Part shown: one piece after another, positions 7,544 to 16,644 of the stretch | Layout: each line of letters starts with the position of its first letter | Numbering within the stretch: position 1 is the first letter of the stretch | From: Methylococcales bacterium | GTDB taxonomy: Bacteria > Pseudomonadota > Gammaproteobacteria > Methylococcales > Methylomonadaceae | Assembly (NCBI GenBank): GCA_026398895.1 | Contig: JAPLRZ010000047.1 | Location: 124,001-188,000 of the forward strand | DNA length: 64,000 nt | Direction of reading: 5' to 3' | Position numbers and translations under genes: made by a program | The notes under the pieces: generated by a model | Told to the model about the DNA's origin: nothing | Databases searched by the model: none | The model's input: only the letters and a program-made list of their open reading frames with translations

Positions 7544-7876
7544 TGCGTTTAACGGACTTCTAATAACCTCTGCATAACTATCCGCTACACAATGATATAC
7601 GGTGTGATAAAGTCGTCTATTAGCATGACGACTTTCCGTTTCATTTTCTCAAAAATAACTCTACGTTGCTGTCGTCATACCGTCAAGCTCTCAAAATAAA
7701 AGTCGAACATCGCGTATTGATGGATTAAAAATATGTTTTTTTATTCCAGACAGCGCACCAACATTGTCAACTTTACCCTATTGAGGTAAGTCAATATTAA
7801 CCAAAAACGCCATTCTATTTGATAAACAGGATAAAATAGCGTCATAAGTTGGGTTAAGGTAATCTGACTATTTTGA
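7544..7876. other. Intergenic stretch before nagZ
   Basis: This 333-base gap holds the hairpin at 7609–7635 and AT-rich sequence that presumably includes the nagZ promoter. I see no convincing small gene or mobile element in it. Confidence 0.5.
7609..7635. terminator. Hairpin downstream of the orphan small gene
   Basis: AAAGTCGTC and GACGACTTT form a perfect 9-bp stem around a nine-base loop, about 65 bases after the small gene's stop. The following bases are only moderately T-rich, so termination is possible rather than certain. Confidence 0.45.
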
Positions 7877-8905
7877 ATGACTACAGTAGACAAGCAAACT
7901 ATGACAAAACAACCCATAGGTCTCATCATGCTTGATGTTGCAGGGCTAAGCCTGAGCGAGCATGAGCGTGACATTATTAACCATCCTAATACAGGCGCGG
8001 TGATTTTATTTTCGCGCAATTATCAAGATCCAGCGCAAGTGACTGAGCTGATTAACAGCATACGCGCTGCCCGAAATGGCGATATTTTAATTGCCGTCGA
8101 TCAAGAAGGCGGTAGAGTGCAACGCTTTCGTAATGGTTTTACTCGCTTACCGCCCGCATCTTATTATGCGAACGCGCCAGAACTTGCTGAACACGCTGGC
8201 TGGTTAATGGCAATGGAGCTGTTAGCGGTGGGTGTGGATTTTAGTTTCACGCCTGTGTTAGACATTGATTGCGGTGTCAGTGAAATTATTGGTGATCGCT
8301 CTTTTTCCAGTGATGCGTTTACCGCAACGCGCTTAGCCAGTTTATTTAGAAAAGGCATGAAAGCCGCAGGTATGGCGGCAACAGGCAAACATTTTCCTGG
8401 TCACGGTGCAGTGGCATTAGATTCTCACACACACTTGCCTGTTGATGACCGTGATTTGGATACCATACGCACTAAAGATTGTCAGCCGTTTGCACAATTG
8501 ATTGCCGAAGGTTTAGAGGCTATTATGCCCGCCCACGTTGTCTATTCTAAGGTCGATCCCAATCCAGCGGGTTTTTCGTCATTTTGGTTACAGCAAATTT
8601 TGCGTGGTGAATTAAACTTTAACGGTACAATTTTCAGTGACGATTTAAGTATGGAGGGCGCGGCTTCGGTGGGTGATTTTCCAGAGCGAGCGCGGCAAGC
8701 GCAACAAGCGGGCTGTGATATGATTCTAGTATGCAATAATCCCATCGCCGCAGAACAAGTGCTAGACGCATTGCCCATCACACAAGACTCGCTCAGAGAA
8801 CAACGACTGCAAGCTATGCGTGGTAAGTTTCACTTAAACCGTGAGCAACTGATGAATACCGAACAATGGCGACACGTTACTAATGCACTCAACCAAGGGC
8901 TGTAA
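7877..8905 (+). CDS. nagZ: Beta-N-acetylhexosaminidase of cell-wall recycling
   Basis: NagZ removes GlcNAc from 1,6-anhydro-muropeptides in the cytoplasm. The 342-residue family-3 glycosidase shows VDQEGGRVQRF near residues 74–84, the catalytic-loop motif KHFPGHG at 171–177 and the nucleophile motif SDDLSMEGA at 254–262. ATG 7877 and ATG 7901 are both possible starts; neither has a strong ribosome site, and the domain begins just after the second. It is followed within a few bases by a phosphoribosyltransferase and then the MTIP-type phosphorylase. A nagZ–phosphorylase neighbourhood is known from Pseudomonas, and mpl nearby completes a wall-recycling theme. Confidence 0.93.
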   Translation: MTTVDKQTMTKQPIGLIMLDVAGLSLSEHERDIINHPNTGAVILFSRNYQDPAQVTELINSIRAARNGDILIAVDQEGGRVQRFRNGFTRLPPASYYANAPELAEHAGWLMAMELLAVGVDFSFTPVLDIDCGVSEIIGDRSFSSDAFTATRLASLFRKGMKAAGMAATGKHFPGHGAVALDSHTHLPVDDRDLDTIRTKDCQPFAQLIAEGLEAIMPAHVVYSKVDPNPAGFSSFWLQQILRGELNFNGTIFSDDLSMEGAASVGDFPERARQAQQAGCDMILVCNNPIAAEQVLDALPITQDSLREQRLQAMRGKFHLNREQLMNTEQWRHVTNALNQGL

Positions 8906-8909
8906 AACT

Positions 8910-9455
8910 ATGCTTAAAGAATTTCAACAAATGCAGGAAAACGCTGATTTAATACACGATGAGCAAACCGTAGAAGCCGCGTTAGACAATATGGCTGCTG
9001 ACATTAATATCGAGTTAGCGGATAGTAATCCCTTAGTGTTATGCGTTATTAATGGCGGTATCGTAGTGGCAGGTAAACTGCTTACCCGCTTAACTATGCC
9101 GCTAACCATCGATGCGATTAATGCCAGTCGTTATAGAAACCAAACTTTTGGCGGTGGCATTGAATGGATACTCAAACCTAGATCCATACTGGAAGACCGC
9201 ATTGTGTTAATCGTTGATGACATACTTGATGAAGGCATTACCCTTGCTACGATTCATGAGTATTGTATCGAACAAGGTGCGAGAGCCGTTTACAGTGCTG
9301 TACTAATTGATAAAAAAATCGGGCGTGATAAGCCCATCAAAGCCGATTTTGTGGGCTTAGAAACTGAAAACCGTTATTTATTCGGTTATGGCATGGACTG
9401 TAAAGGTTATGGACGTAACGTAGCGGGTATTTATGCTTGTAAAGAAAACTCTTAA
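8910..9455 (+). CDS. hpt: Hypoxanthine-guanine phosphoribosyltransferase
   Basis: The 181-residue enzyme belongs to the type I PRTases, which join hypoxanthine or guanine to PRPP in purine salvage. The PRPP loop is IVDDILDEGIT at 101–111. ATG 8910 is four bases after the nagZ stop and gives a normal N-terminus; an upstream GTG/ATG at 8883 would overlap nagZ. It sits directly before S-methyl-5'-thioinosine phosphorylase, whose product is hypoxanthine, so the pair forms a direct route from thiopurine by-product to IMP. The exact base preference cannot be read from the sequence. Confidence 0.85.
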   Translation: MLKEFQQMQENADLIHDEQTVEAALDNMAADINIELADSNPLVLCVINGGIVVAGKLLTRLTMPLTIDAINASRYRNQTFGGGIEWILKPRSILEDRIVLIVDDILDEGITLATIHEYCIEQGARAVYSAVLIDKKIGRDKPIKADFVGLETENRYLFGYGMDCKGYGRNVAGIYACKENS

Positions 9456-9466
9456 GGAAACTTATC

Positions 9467-10204
9467 ATGACACAATTAGCGATTATCGGCGGCACAGGTT
9501 TAACGCAACTTAATGACTTAGTCATTATTAAACGCGAACGCTTAGATACTCCTTACGGCGCACCGTCCGCAGACTTTATCACGGGCGAATTAAACGGCAA
9601 GTCGGTTATTTTTCTGGCGAGACACGGAAATCCTCACACTATTGCCCCGCACAATATTAATTACCGCGCCAATATTTGGGGGCTGAAACAATTGGGGGTT
9701 ACTCGAATTGTTGCCGTTGCTGCTGTCGGTGGTATTACCGAACAAATGGAACCCGCCCATATCGCTATTCCCGATCAACTGATTGATTACAGCTATGGAC
9801 GTAAACACACGTTTTTTGACGATGTAAACTATCCTGTCACTCACATCGACTTTAGCTATCCGTATAATCCAAAACTCCGCGCTTTATTAATTACAGCAGC
9901 AGCGAATGCTAATATTACGATTGTCGCCACTGGCACTTATGGCTGTACTCAAGGGCCACGTTTAGAAACGCCCGCTGAAATTAAACGCATGACACAAGAT
10001 GGCTGTGATTTAGTCGGTATGACCGCCATGCCCGAAGCCTCACTGGCAAAAGAATTAGGCATTGAATATGCTGCTATTTCTGTGGTCGCTAATTGGGCAG
10101 CAGGAATAACCGCAGAAGAAATCACGATGACAGACATCGAACACAATCTGCATAGTGGTATGGCGAATACCGCTGAATTGCTGAAAGCGTTTATCGCTTT
10201 GTAG
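9467..10204 (+). CDS. S-methyl-5'-thioinosine phosphorylase (MTAP/PNP family)
   Basis: The 245-residue protein begins with the phosphate-binding GGTGLTQL and has the family motifs RHGNPHTIAPHNINYRAN and GMTAMPEASLAKELGIEYA. It belongs to the MTAP/PNP-2 group. The Pseudomonas enzyme next to nagZ acts on methylthioinosine, giving hypoxanthine and 5-methylthioribose-1-phosphate; this orthologue-like context is why I prefer MTIP over MTA phosphorylase. Start ATG 9467 has AAGGAAA upstream. It follows hpt closely and probably shares its transcript. Confidence 0.85.
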   Translation: MTQLAIIGGTGLTQLNDLVIIKRERLDTPYGAPSADFITGELNGKSVIFLARHGNPHTIAPHNINYRANIWGLKQLGVTRIVAVAAVGGITEQMEPAHIAIPDQLIDYSYGRKHTFFDDVNYPVTHIDFSYPYNPKLRALLITAAANANITIVATGTYGCTQGPRLETPAEIKRMTQDGCDLVGMTAMPEASLAKELGIEYAAISVVANWAAGITAEEITMTDIEHNLHSGMANTAELLKAFIAL

Positions 10205-10237
10205 TCACTGCGTTCATTAACACGAGGACAACAAACT

Positions 10238-11593
10238 GTGCATATTCATATTCTAGGTATTTGCGGCACATTTATGGGTGGGCTTGCGGTATTGGCAAGA
10301 CAGTTAGGGCATCAGGTCAGTGGCTCTGACCAAAATGTTTATCCGCCTATGAGTGACCAATTGGAGCAACAAGGCATCACCTTAATGGAAGGTTATCGTG
10401 CTGAAAACCTAGCTCATAAACCCGATTTGGTGATTATCGGCAATGCCTTATCGCGTGGTAATCCCGAAGTTGAGGCGGTGTTAAATCAAGGCTTGCCTTA
10501 TACCTCAGGAGCGCAATGGTTAGCAGACCATGTTTTGCAAGGTAAATGGGTGTTAGGGGTGGCGGGTACACATGGCAAAACCACCACCTCCAGTATGTTG
10601 ACGTGGATATTGGAGCATCAAGGGTTTAATCCTAGTTTTTTAATCGGTGGTATTCCGCTTAATTTTGGTATTTCCGCTCGGTTGAGTGAGTCATCATTTT
10701 TTGTGTTGGAAGCCGATGAATATGATTCGGCATTTTTTGACAAACGCTCAAAATTTGTTCATTACCGTCCACGCACCGCTATACTCAATAATCTGGAATT
10801 TGACCACGCCGATATTTTCCCTGACCTAGACGCGATAAAAAAACAATTTCATCATTTAGTCAGAACTATTCCCAGCGAAGGTTTGATTATTAGCTCTGCG
10901 TGTGATGTGAATATTAATGATGTGCTGACGATGGGTTGTTGGACTCCAGCCGTGAAAACTTCCATTAATGCTGCTGCTGCGTGGAATGCCGTGTTACATA
11001 AAGCCGATGGGAGTAGTTTCAGCGTGACTTTTGAAAACAGCGAACAGGGTACGGTGAACTGGTCATTGACAGGTGAGCATAATGTTTACAATGCCTTATC
11101 TGCGATTGCAGCGGCAAAACACGTTGGCATTTTACCGAGTGAGGCTATCAACGCGTTAGCGCATTTTAAAAACGTGAAACGGCGTATGGAAGTGATTGCT
11201 CAGATTAACAATGTCACGGTGTATGATGATTTTGCCCATCACCCCACCGCCATTCAAACTACCTTGGATGGTTTGCGTAAACAAGTCGGAGCAGAGCGTA
11301 TTGTAGCTATCGTTGAACCGCGTTCTAACACCATGCGCTTAGGTACGCATCACGACACGCTAGCACACTCGTTTAATAATGCGGATTTAGCAATTATTTA
11401 TCAGCCATCCAATTTAACGTGGGATTTAACTGAGCTTATTCAGCAAGCGGATAATATTGTTATTTGTACTTCATTAGATGACATTATTGCCAGATTACAA
11501 GCGGAAGCTCAATTAGGCGGGCATTTTGTAATTATGAGTAATGGCAGTTTTGGTGGTTTGTATCAACGGTTACAAACTGCGTTAATGCCATAG
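10238..11593 (+). CDS. mpl: UDP-N-acetylmuramate:L-alanyl-gamma-D-glutamyl-meso-diaminopimelate ligase
   Basis: Mpl reattaches recycled murein tripeptide to UDP-MurNAc, using ATP, in the cytoplasm. The 451-residue Mur-ligase-like protein opens with the Mpl-type HILGICGTFMGGLAVLA, has the ATP loop GVAGTHGKTTTSSML around residue 108, and carries the EADEYDSAFFDKRSK segment typical of Mpl. The start is GTG 10238 with CGAGGA upstream. Together with nagZ in the same direction it forms a peptidoglycan recycling group. A REP-like/MITE composite follows the stop. Confidence 0.93.
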   Translation: MHIHILGICGTFMGGLAVLARQLGHQVSGSDQNVYPPMSDQLEQQGITLMEGYRAENLAHKPDLVIIGNALSRGNPEVEAVLNQGLPYTSGAQWLADHVLQGKWVLGVAGTHGKTTTSSMLTWILEHQGFNPSFLIGGIPLNFGISARLSESSFFVLEADEYDSAFFDKRSKFVHYRPRTAILNNLEFDHADIFPDLDAIKKQFHHLVRTIPSEGLIISSACDVNINDVLTMGCWTPAVKTSINAAAAWNAVLHKADGSSFSVTFENSEQGTVNWSLTGEHNVYNALSAIAAAKHVGILPSEAINALAHFKNVKRRMEVIAQINNVTVYDDFAHHPTAIQTTLDGLRKQVGAERIVAIVEPRSNTMRLGTHHDTLAHSFNNADLAIIYQPSNLTWDLTELIQQADNIVICTSLDDIIARLQAEAQLGGHFVIMSNGSFGGLYQRLQTALMP

Positions 11594-11628
11594 ACAAATA
11601 TAGCAAAAGCAGTTGTGTTGATTGTAAA

Positions 11629-11688
11629 ACCGTTCACACTGAGCCTGTCGAAGTGTGAATGTGGTTCGACAAGCTCACCACGAACGGT
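11629..11688. repeat. REP-like palindromic element, copy A (interrupted)
   Basis: This is the inverted form of the element whose core reads CCGTTCGTGGTGAGCTTGTC… and closes with …CGAACGG. Its right flank (ATCATTTTATT) is found only after 11848, because a 149-bp element has been inserted at 11689. Other copies lie near 16880–16984, 23965–24079 and 56413–56530. Confidence 0.8.
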
Positions 11689-11837
11689 AGGGCAATCGCG
11701 CTTAAATTTTAATCATTAATAATCAATGTGTTACAAATGTCATTTTTGCTATTTTTGGCAAAAAACTACGAATCTTGACATAGACCAATTTGTAACTAAT
11801 TGATTATCTGATAATTATTAAAGTCGCGATTGCCCTG
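11689..11837. mobile_element. 149-bp MITE-like element inserted in a REP-like palindrome
   Basis: The ends are inverted copies of AGGGCAATCGCG, and the match continues imperfectly inward for about fifty bases (both arms contain ATAATCAAT and GTTACAAAT). It is flanked on both sides by CCACGAACGGT, at 11678–11688 and 11838–11848. That 11-base direct repeat is part of the host REP-like element and looks like a target-site duplication. No ORF is present, so movement would depend on a transposase encoded elsewhere. Confidence 0.7.
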
Positions 11838-11884
11838 CCACGAACGGTATCATTTTATTGTGCTTCAGCTGTATGGGTGTTGCA

Positions 11885-13237
11885 TCATGGCAAATAAATC
11901 CGCCAGTGCATACCGCCTAAGGTTTTGCTTTTGCCACCGTCTAATTTACCACCCAGCATTTGAACGATTTCATGAACCACACTGACACCGATACCGTGTC
12001 CGTGAATATTTTCATCTACCCGCGTGCCGCGTTTTAAAATTTGGTTAAATTGTCCGACAGGAATACCTGCGCCATCATCTTCAATGTGTAACAACAATGA
12101 ATAATTGCGGCGGTCTTTACGAGTATTGAGTTCAATACTGACATTGACTTGATGGTTACACCATTTACAAGCGTTATCCATTAAATTGCCGACAATTTCA
12201 TATAAATCACCCTCTTCGCAATAAATCATACAGGAATCTGGTAGGCTAATATCAAACTGAATGGCTTTGTCTAAATAGACTTTACTGAGTGATATGTGAA
12301 TTTTTTGGATTACTGTGCAGATATTAAGCTGTTTAATGACCGTGTGTTCGGCTTTGGCAGATGCACGTTGTAATTGATACATGATAATGGAATCCATGCG
12401 GGCAATTTGTTCATTCACCGTGTCTTTGTGATCGCTAAAATTTTCTGTGCAGCCGCGTAGTATAGCGAGTGGCGTTTTTAAACTATGCGCTAAATCGGCG
12501 AGGTGATGGCGATGGCGTTCTAAACGCACTCTTTCATGAGTAATAAAAGCATTAAGATTGCTGACCATACCTTGTAATTCGGTGGGATACTGTCCATTTA
12601 ACAAGTCTTTTTTACCCTGATCGATGGCTTCTAAGTCTTTTACAATACTGCGTAGCGGTGTTAATCCCGAATGTAATACTAAAAATCGAATCACCAACAA
12701 TGCCAACCCTAAAATAGTCATCGATTCTTGTAACGATTCTTTGAGTTTATTAACCTGTGTGCTGGCAAATAACTCGCCTTCACTCACTATCAGTAAATAA
12801 TCGCTGTCCTGATTATCCGCATTTTTTAGCGTGAGGGGTTTGTACAGCACATAACGCAGTTTAGTTCTATTGCTATCATCTTTCAAAAACAATGGCTTAT
12901 CTATGTTTAGCGGTTCGGGGGCTTTGTCTTGTCCAGCCGAGGGTGATTGCCATATTTTTTTATGGTCATGATAAATAAAACCATGCAAATCAGATGAAGT
13001 ATCGCCAAATAACAGCTCTCTAAAACGATCGGGCATGGCGAATTTATTAGCCTCATTCGAGCTAGTAACTGCTTCTTGCACGTCTCTTTCAAGACTCGCC
13101 ATAAAATCTTGTAATCTATCTTTTGCCAAACCTTCTATAACTACATAGTCAAACGTTAGCACCACCAACGCGAAAAACGCGCCTAACACCAAACATTCAG
13201 AAAAAAATAACCGTAACGTGATCGATTTAGGAATCAT
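11885..13237 (-). CDS. PhoQ-like sensor histidine kinase
   Basis: The 450-residue kinase has membrane spans at about 10–31 and 170–189 with a periplasmic sensor between them. The phospho-acceptor H251 lies in LADLAHSLKTPLAIL. The ATP-binding domain shows the N box (EIVGNLMDNACKW), G1 (DDGAGIP) and G2 (GHGIGV). It overlaps the upstream regulator gene by four bases, so the two are translated together. The signal is unknown; similarity of the partner to PhoP suggests divalent cations or envelope stress, which is inference. Confidence 0.88.
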   Translation of the reverse strand: MIPKSITLRLFFSECLVLGAFFALVVLTFDYVVIEGLAKDRLQDFMASLERDVQEAVTSSNEANKFAMPDRFRELLFGDTSSDLHGFIYHDHKKIWQSPSAGQDKAPEPLNIDKPLFLKDDSNRTKLRYVLYKPLTLKNADNQDSDYLLIVSEGELFASTQVNKLKESLQESMTILGLALLVIRFLVLHSGLTPLRSIVKDLEAIDQGKKDLLNGQYPTELQGMVSNLNAFITHERVRLERHRHHLADLAHSLKTPLAILRGCTENFSDHKDTVNEQIARMDSIIMYQLQRASAKAEHTVIKQLNICTVIQKIHISLSKVYLDKAIQFDISLPDSCMIYCEEGDLYEIVGNLMDNACKWCNHQVNVSIELNTRKDRRNYSLLLHIEDDGAGIPVGQFNQILKRGTRVDENIHGHGIGVSVVHEIVQMLGGKLDGGKSKTLGGMHWRIYLP

Positions 13238-13911
13238 GATTCAACAAGAATGCTGTAACCGCGATTGCGTGAAGTGGCAATGGGTTTGCGCGTGCCATCT
13301 GGATCAATTTTTTTGCGTAAGCGTCCGATAAATACTTCTATGACATTGCTATCACGGTCAAAGTCTTCATCATAAATATGGGCTGATAAGGTGGTTTTAG
13401 AAATCCATTTGCCTTGATGAAATAATAAATATTCCAGCACTTTGTATTCGTAAGCGGTTAATTCTATTTTTACCCCTGCAACAAACACTTCTTGTGCGAC
13501 TGTGTTGATACTTATATCGCCATGCGTCAACACAGGATGCGCTAAGCCCACTGAACGGCGAATAAGCGCGTTAATGCGAGCTAGTAATTCAGCATATTGA
13601 AAGGGCTTGGTAACATAATCATCCGCGCCAGCATCCAAACCTTCTACTTTTTCCTGCCAACTAATACGGCTGGCAGTTAAAATTAAAATAGGCACGGTGA
13701 CTTTATGTTGGCGCAAATGCTTAATCAGTTCGATACCTGAAAAATCAGGCAAACCCAAATCTACAATAGCGGCATCAATTGGGTATTCATTCCCCATATA
13801 CTCACCATCTTTTGCAGTATGCGCCACATCAACCGCGAAACCTTTGCACACAAAGTATTGGCGCAATTGCTCACAAATTAGTTTTTCGTCTTCGACAATA
13901 AGAATACGCAT
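13234..13911 (-). CDS. PhoP-like OmpR-family response regulator
   Basis: I chose ATG 13911 because it is preceded by GGAG and begins with the receiver-domain strand MRILIVEDEK; the longer frame to 13947 adds residues not seen in the family. The receiver domain has phospho-acceptor D51 (AIVDLGLPDFSG) and the conserved Lys in DDYVTKPF. The C-terminal winged helix shows FIGRLRKKIDPDG and SRNRGYSIL. The segment SWQEKVEGLDAGADDYVTKP is strongly PhoP-like. It regulates transcription with the overlapping kinase. Confidence 0.9.
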   Translation of the reverse strand: MRILIVEDEKLICEQLRQYFVCKGFAVDVAHTAKDGEYMGNEYPIDAAIVDLGLPDFSGIELIKHLRQHKVTVPILILTASRISWQEKVEGLDAGADDYVTKPFQYAELLARINALIRRSVGLAHPVLTHGDISINTVAQEVFVAGVKIELTAYEYKVLEYLLFHQGKWISKTTLSAHIYDEDFDRDSNVIEVFIGRLRKKIDPDGTRKPIATSRNRGYSILVES

Positions 13912-13983
13912 GATGAACTCCGTGTGCCAGTAATTGAATGGTCGCACTATCGCATAATGAGGTGAACAGAAGCTGAATAAAAT

Positions 13984-14016
13984 CCTTGGAGACGTTGTAG
14001 TACAAGGTTTCCAAGG
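13984..14016. terminator. Hairpin between sppA and the two-component genes
   Basis: CCTTGGA at 13984 pairs with TCCAAGG at 14010 across a 19-base loop, just after the sppA stop. There is no clear T-tract, so it is a weak terminator candidate. Confidence 0.3.
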
Positions 14017-14025
14017 TTTAATGGT

Positions 14026-14988
14026 CTAGCGCAACGCAGGCGTTTGTAACACGTTACTTAGTGAGTGACCAAAAGATGCACCCATTTTGCCCATGAATTT
14101 ATCGATGAGTTTTTCAGACTCAGTAAAATCAACTAAACGATCTGCGCCTATCTGATCTTTTGCCACCGAACTGTCATTACCAAAAGCATCGGCAATCCCT
14201 AATTTAACCCCTTCTTCACCTGTCCACACTAAGCCTGAAAAGGTATCTGGGGTTTCTTTTAAGCGATCACCACGCCCTTGTTTAACAGCGGCAATAAATT
14301 GCTGGTGAACTTGATTTAACAAGGTTTGCATATAGGCAGTTTCGTCTGCTTTAGAAGGTGCAAATGGATTTAACATCGCTTTATGCGCACCCGAGGTGAT
14401 TAAACGATGCTCCACACCCACCATTTTCATGGTGTCAACAAAACCAAAGCCGTCCATGATGACACCAATTGAACCCACTAAACTGGCAGGACTGACAAAA
14501 ATTTTATCCGTAGCTGAGGCGATGTAATAACAACCTGAGGCGCACATATCACCGACTACTGCATAAATCGGCAATTTAGGATTGAGTTTTTTGATGCTTC
14601 TGATTTCATCGTAAATATAAGCCGATTGGACGGGGCTACCACCTGGAGAATTGGAATGTAAAATTATCCCCTTGGTATTTTTGTCTTTAACGGCAGCGCG
14701 TAGGCTTTTAATAACGTTTTCGGCATTAACTTCTTTATCTTCGGCAATCACACCCACAATGTCCACCACAGCGGTATGATCTTTGCCATCAACGCCTATT
14801 TCTTTTTTCATGCTGGGATATAGGGCAACACCCATGAGTATCGCCAAATAAAGAAAAGTGAGTGATTTAAAAAACACGCCCCAACGTCTGGCACGAGTTT
14901 GCTCGGTGATAGCAGCTAACGCGACTTTTTCAAGCACTTCGCGCTCCCAACCATCGGTTTTTTTCGAGTTATCTTGTTGATCTTCCAT
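14026..14988 (-). CDS. sppA: Signal peptide peptidase SppA (S49 family)
   Basis: The 320-residue enzyme has one N-terminal span at about 40–57 and a short-form S49 protease domain facing the periplasm. The Ser/Lys pair is visible as S151 in GDMCASGCYYIAS and K203 in ITSGAHKAMLNPF. It cuts cleaved signal peptides left in the membrane. It lies six bases from the HAD phosphatase gene and follows rluC, the same order as rluC–hydrolase–peptidase in Pseudomonas. Confidence 0.9.
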   Translation of the reverse strand: MEDQQDNSKKTDGWEREVLEKVALAAITEQTRARRWGVFFKSLTFLYLAILMGVALYPSMKKEIGVDGKDHTAVVDIVGVIAEDKEVNAENVIKSLRAAVKDKNTKGIILHSNSPGGSPVQSAYIYDEIRSIKKLNPKLPIYAVVGDMCASGCYYIASATDKIFVSPASLVGSIGVIMDGFGFVDTMKMVGVEHRLITSGAHKAMLNPFAPSKADETAYMQTLLNQVHQQFIAAVKQGRGDRLKETPDTFSGLVWTGEEGVKLGIADAFGNDSSVAKDQIGADRLVDFTESEKLIDKFMGKMGASFGHSLSNVLQTPALR

Positions 14989-14994
14989 AGCGTG

Positions 14995-15645
14995 TTACCT
15001 TAAATAAGCCAATAATTCCGTTGTGTGCGCTAGGCATAACAACGGTTCGTAATGTTGTAGTGTATCTTTTGAATGTGCTCCACAATACACTGCTACCGAC
15101 GAAATGTGGGCATTGCTTGCCATTTGCAAGTCATGAATAGAATCACCTACCATTAAAGACCGTTCTGGCGGGCAGTTTGTCAGTTGCATAATTTCCAGCA
15201 ACATTTTTGGCTCTGGTTTGGAGGCGGTTTCATCCGCACAGCGGGTGACACAAAATAAATCCTCAGTTTCTGTGGATTGCAAGGCTTGTTGTAAACCGTG
15301 ACGGGTTTTACCTGTGGCAACTGCCAGTTGATAACCTGCTTGCTTAAGCTCTACCAACATCTCAACAACATCAGGAAACAAGTCATTCCGACTGAGTTTT
15401 TTGGATAAGTACTCTCGACTATAATGTTGTACCAATTGCTCAAGCGTTTGGGCATCAACCTCTGGATGCAGAGTCGAGGTGGCTTTTTGAATACTCAAAC
15501 CAATCACATTTTTTGCCGCTTGACGCTCAGGAACGTCACAGCCACAGCGTTCGGCGGCAGTTTGCAAGCAATGAGTAATCCAGTCGATAGAGTCGATTAA
15601 CGTACCATCCCAATCAAAAATAAGTAAATCAAAGCGATTGTTCAT
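14995..15645 (-). CDS. HAD-superfamily hydrolase (phosphoglycolate phosphatase-like)
   Basis: The 216-residue protein has HAD motif I FDWDGTLIDS with D11 and D13, motif II in AVATGKTRHG, a Lys in SKPEPKMLLEI, and motif IV GDSIHDLQMA. The helical cap between motifs I and II is of the Gph type. The substrate is not evident. The start overlaps the end of rluC by 17 bases, so translation is coupled. Confidence 0.88.
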   Translation of the reverse strand: MNNRFDLLIFDWDGTLIDSIDWITHCLQTAAERCGCDVPERQAAKNVIGLSIQKATSTLHPEVDAQTLEQLVQHYSREYLSKKLSRNDLFPDVVEMLVELKQAGYQLAVATGKTRHGLQQALQSTETEDLFCVTRCADETASKPEPKMLLEIMQLTNCPPERSLMVGDSIHDLQMASNAHISSVAVYCGAHSKDTLQHYEPLLCLAHTTELLAYLR

Positions 15646-16588
15646 GTTTGAGTAATGTGTCTAATTGTGGGGGCAGGGGAGCGGAAACACTCATGGCAAC
15701 ACCTGAAACAGGGTGATTAAATTGCAACGTTTGCGCGTGTAAAAACATCCGCTTATAGCCTTTATGGCGAAAACGTTTATTGACATCATCTTCACCGTAA
15801 CGCTCATCACCGACAATCGGATGCCCTAAACTCACAGCATGAACACGGATTTGATGAGTACGACCTGTTTTTGGCGAGGCTTCAACTAAGGTTGCATCCG
15901 CAAATAATTGCACACGGCGAAATAGCGTTTCCGCTTCTTTGCCTAATGGACTAATAGACACCATGCGCTCGCCGCCTTTTTGGACATTTTTTAATAAAGG
16001 TGCGTTTACAATCAACTTTTTACGCTGCCATTGCCCAGCTAACAATGCGATGTAGGTTTTATGAATGTGATTATCACGAAATAATTCATGAAATAAACGT
16101 AAGGCACTGCGTTTTTTAGCAATAATCAAACAGCCTGAGGTGTCTTTATCTAAACGATGTACTAATTCTAAAAATCGCGCTTCGGGTCGAATAAGTCGAA
16201 AACCTTCGATAATCCCTGAACTGACACCGCTACCACCATGTACCGCAAAACCAGCGGGTTTATTGATAATTAAAAAACCATCATCTTCAAATAACACACT
16301 GTGTTGCAATTCGTCCTTTAAACCCTGTGGAATATATGATTCTTCGCTGCGCTCTGCGATTCTCACAGGCGGCACACGAATAATATCGCCAATGACTAAG
16401 CGATATTTAACATCCACGCGCCCTTTATTAACACGCACTTCACCTTTACGGATAATGCGATAAATACGACTTTTCGGCACACCTTTTAAATGGGTTAATA
16501 AAAAATTATCTAAGCGTTGATCGTTATGGTCTTCGGTAATTTCGACAAAGGTGACTTTAGGCGACTCGCCTTGTTGTTCGTTGCTCAT
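15629..16588 (-). CDS. rluC: 23S rRNA pseudouridine synthase RluC
   Basis: The protein makes pseudouridines in 23S rRNA. Starting at ATG 16588 gives 319 residues, beginning MSNEQQGES, in agreement with family length; the frame extends to 16618 but the extra residues are hydrophobic and not family-like. An S4 RNA-binding domain lies at about 21–65. The RluA-type catalytic domain carries ELVHRLDKDTSG with catalytic D147, and ends with the RTHQIRVHA motif. It is the first gene of the rluC–HAD–sppA unit. Confidence 0.92.
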   Translation of the reverse strand: MSNEQQGESPKVTFVEITEDHNDQRLDNFLLTHLKGVPKSRIYRIIRKGEVRVNKGRVDVKYRLVIGDIIRVPPVRIAERSEESYIPQGLKDELQHSVLFEDDGFLIINKPAGFAVHGGSGVSSGIIEGFRLIRPEARFLELVHRLDKDTSGCLIIAKKRSALRLFHELFRDNHIHKTYIALLAGQWQRKKLIVNAPLLKNVQKGGERMVSISPLGKEAETLFRRVQLFADATLVEASPKTGRTHQIRVHAVSLGHPIVGDERYGEDDVNKRFRHKGYKRMFLHAQTLQFNHPVSGVAMSVSAPLPPQLDTLLKHEQSL

Positions 16589-16644
16589 GCTAGGGTCGAT
16601 AAAAATAAAAAGTACCACTATAACCTATTAACAGGTGACAATAA

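Noticed and set aside
11629-11848. CRISPR-like array
   Set aside because: The repeats are inverted palindromes with no regular spacers; they are REP/MITE structures.
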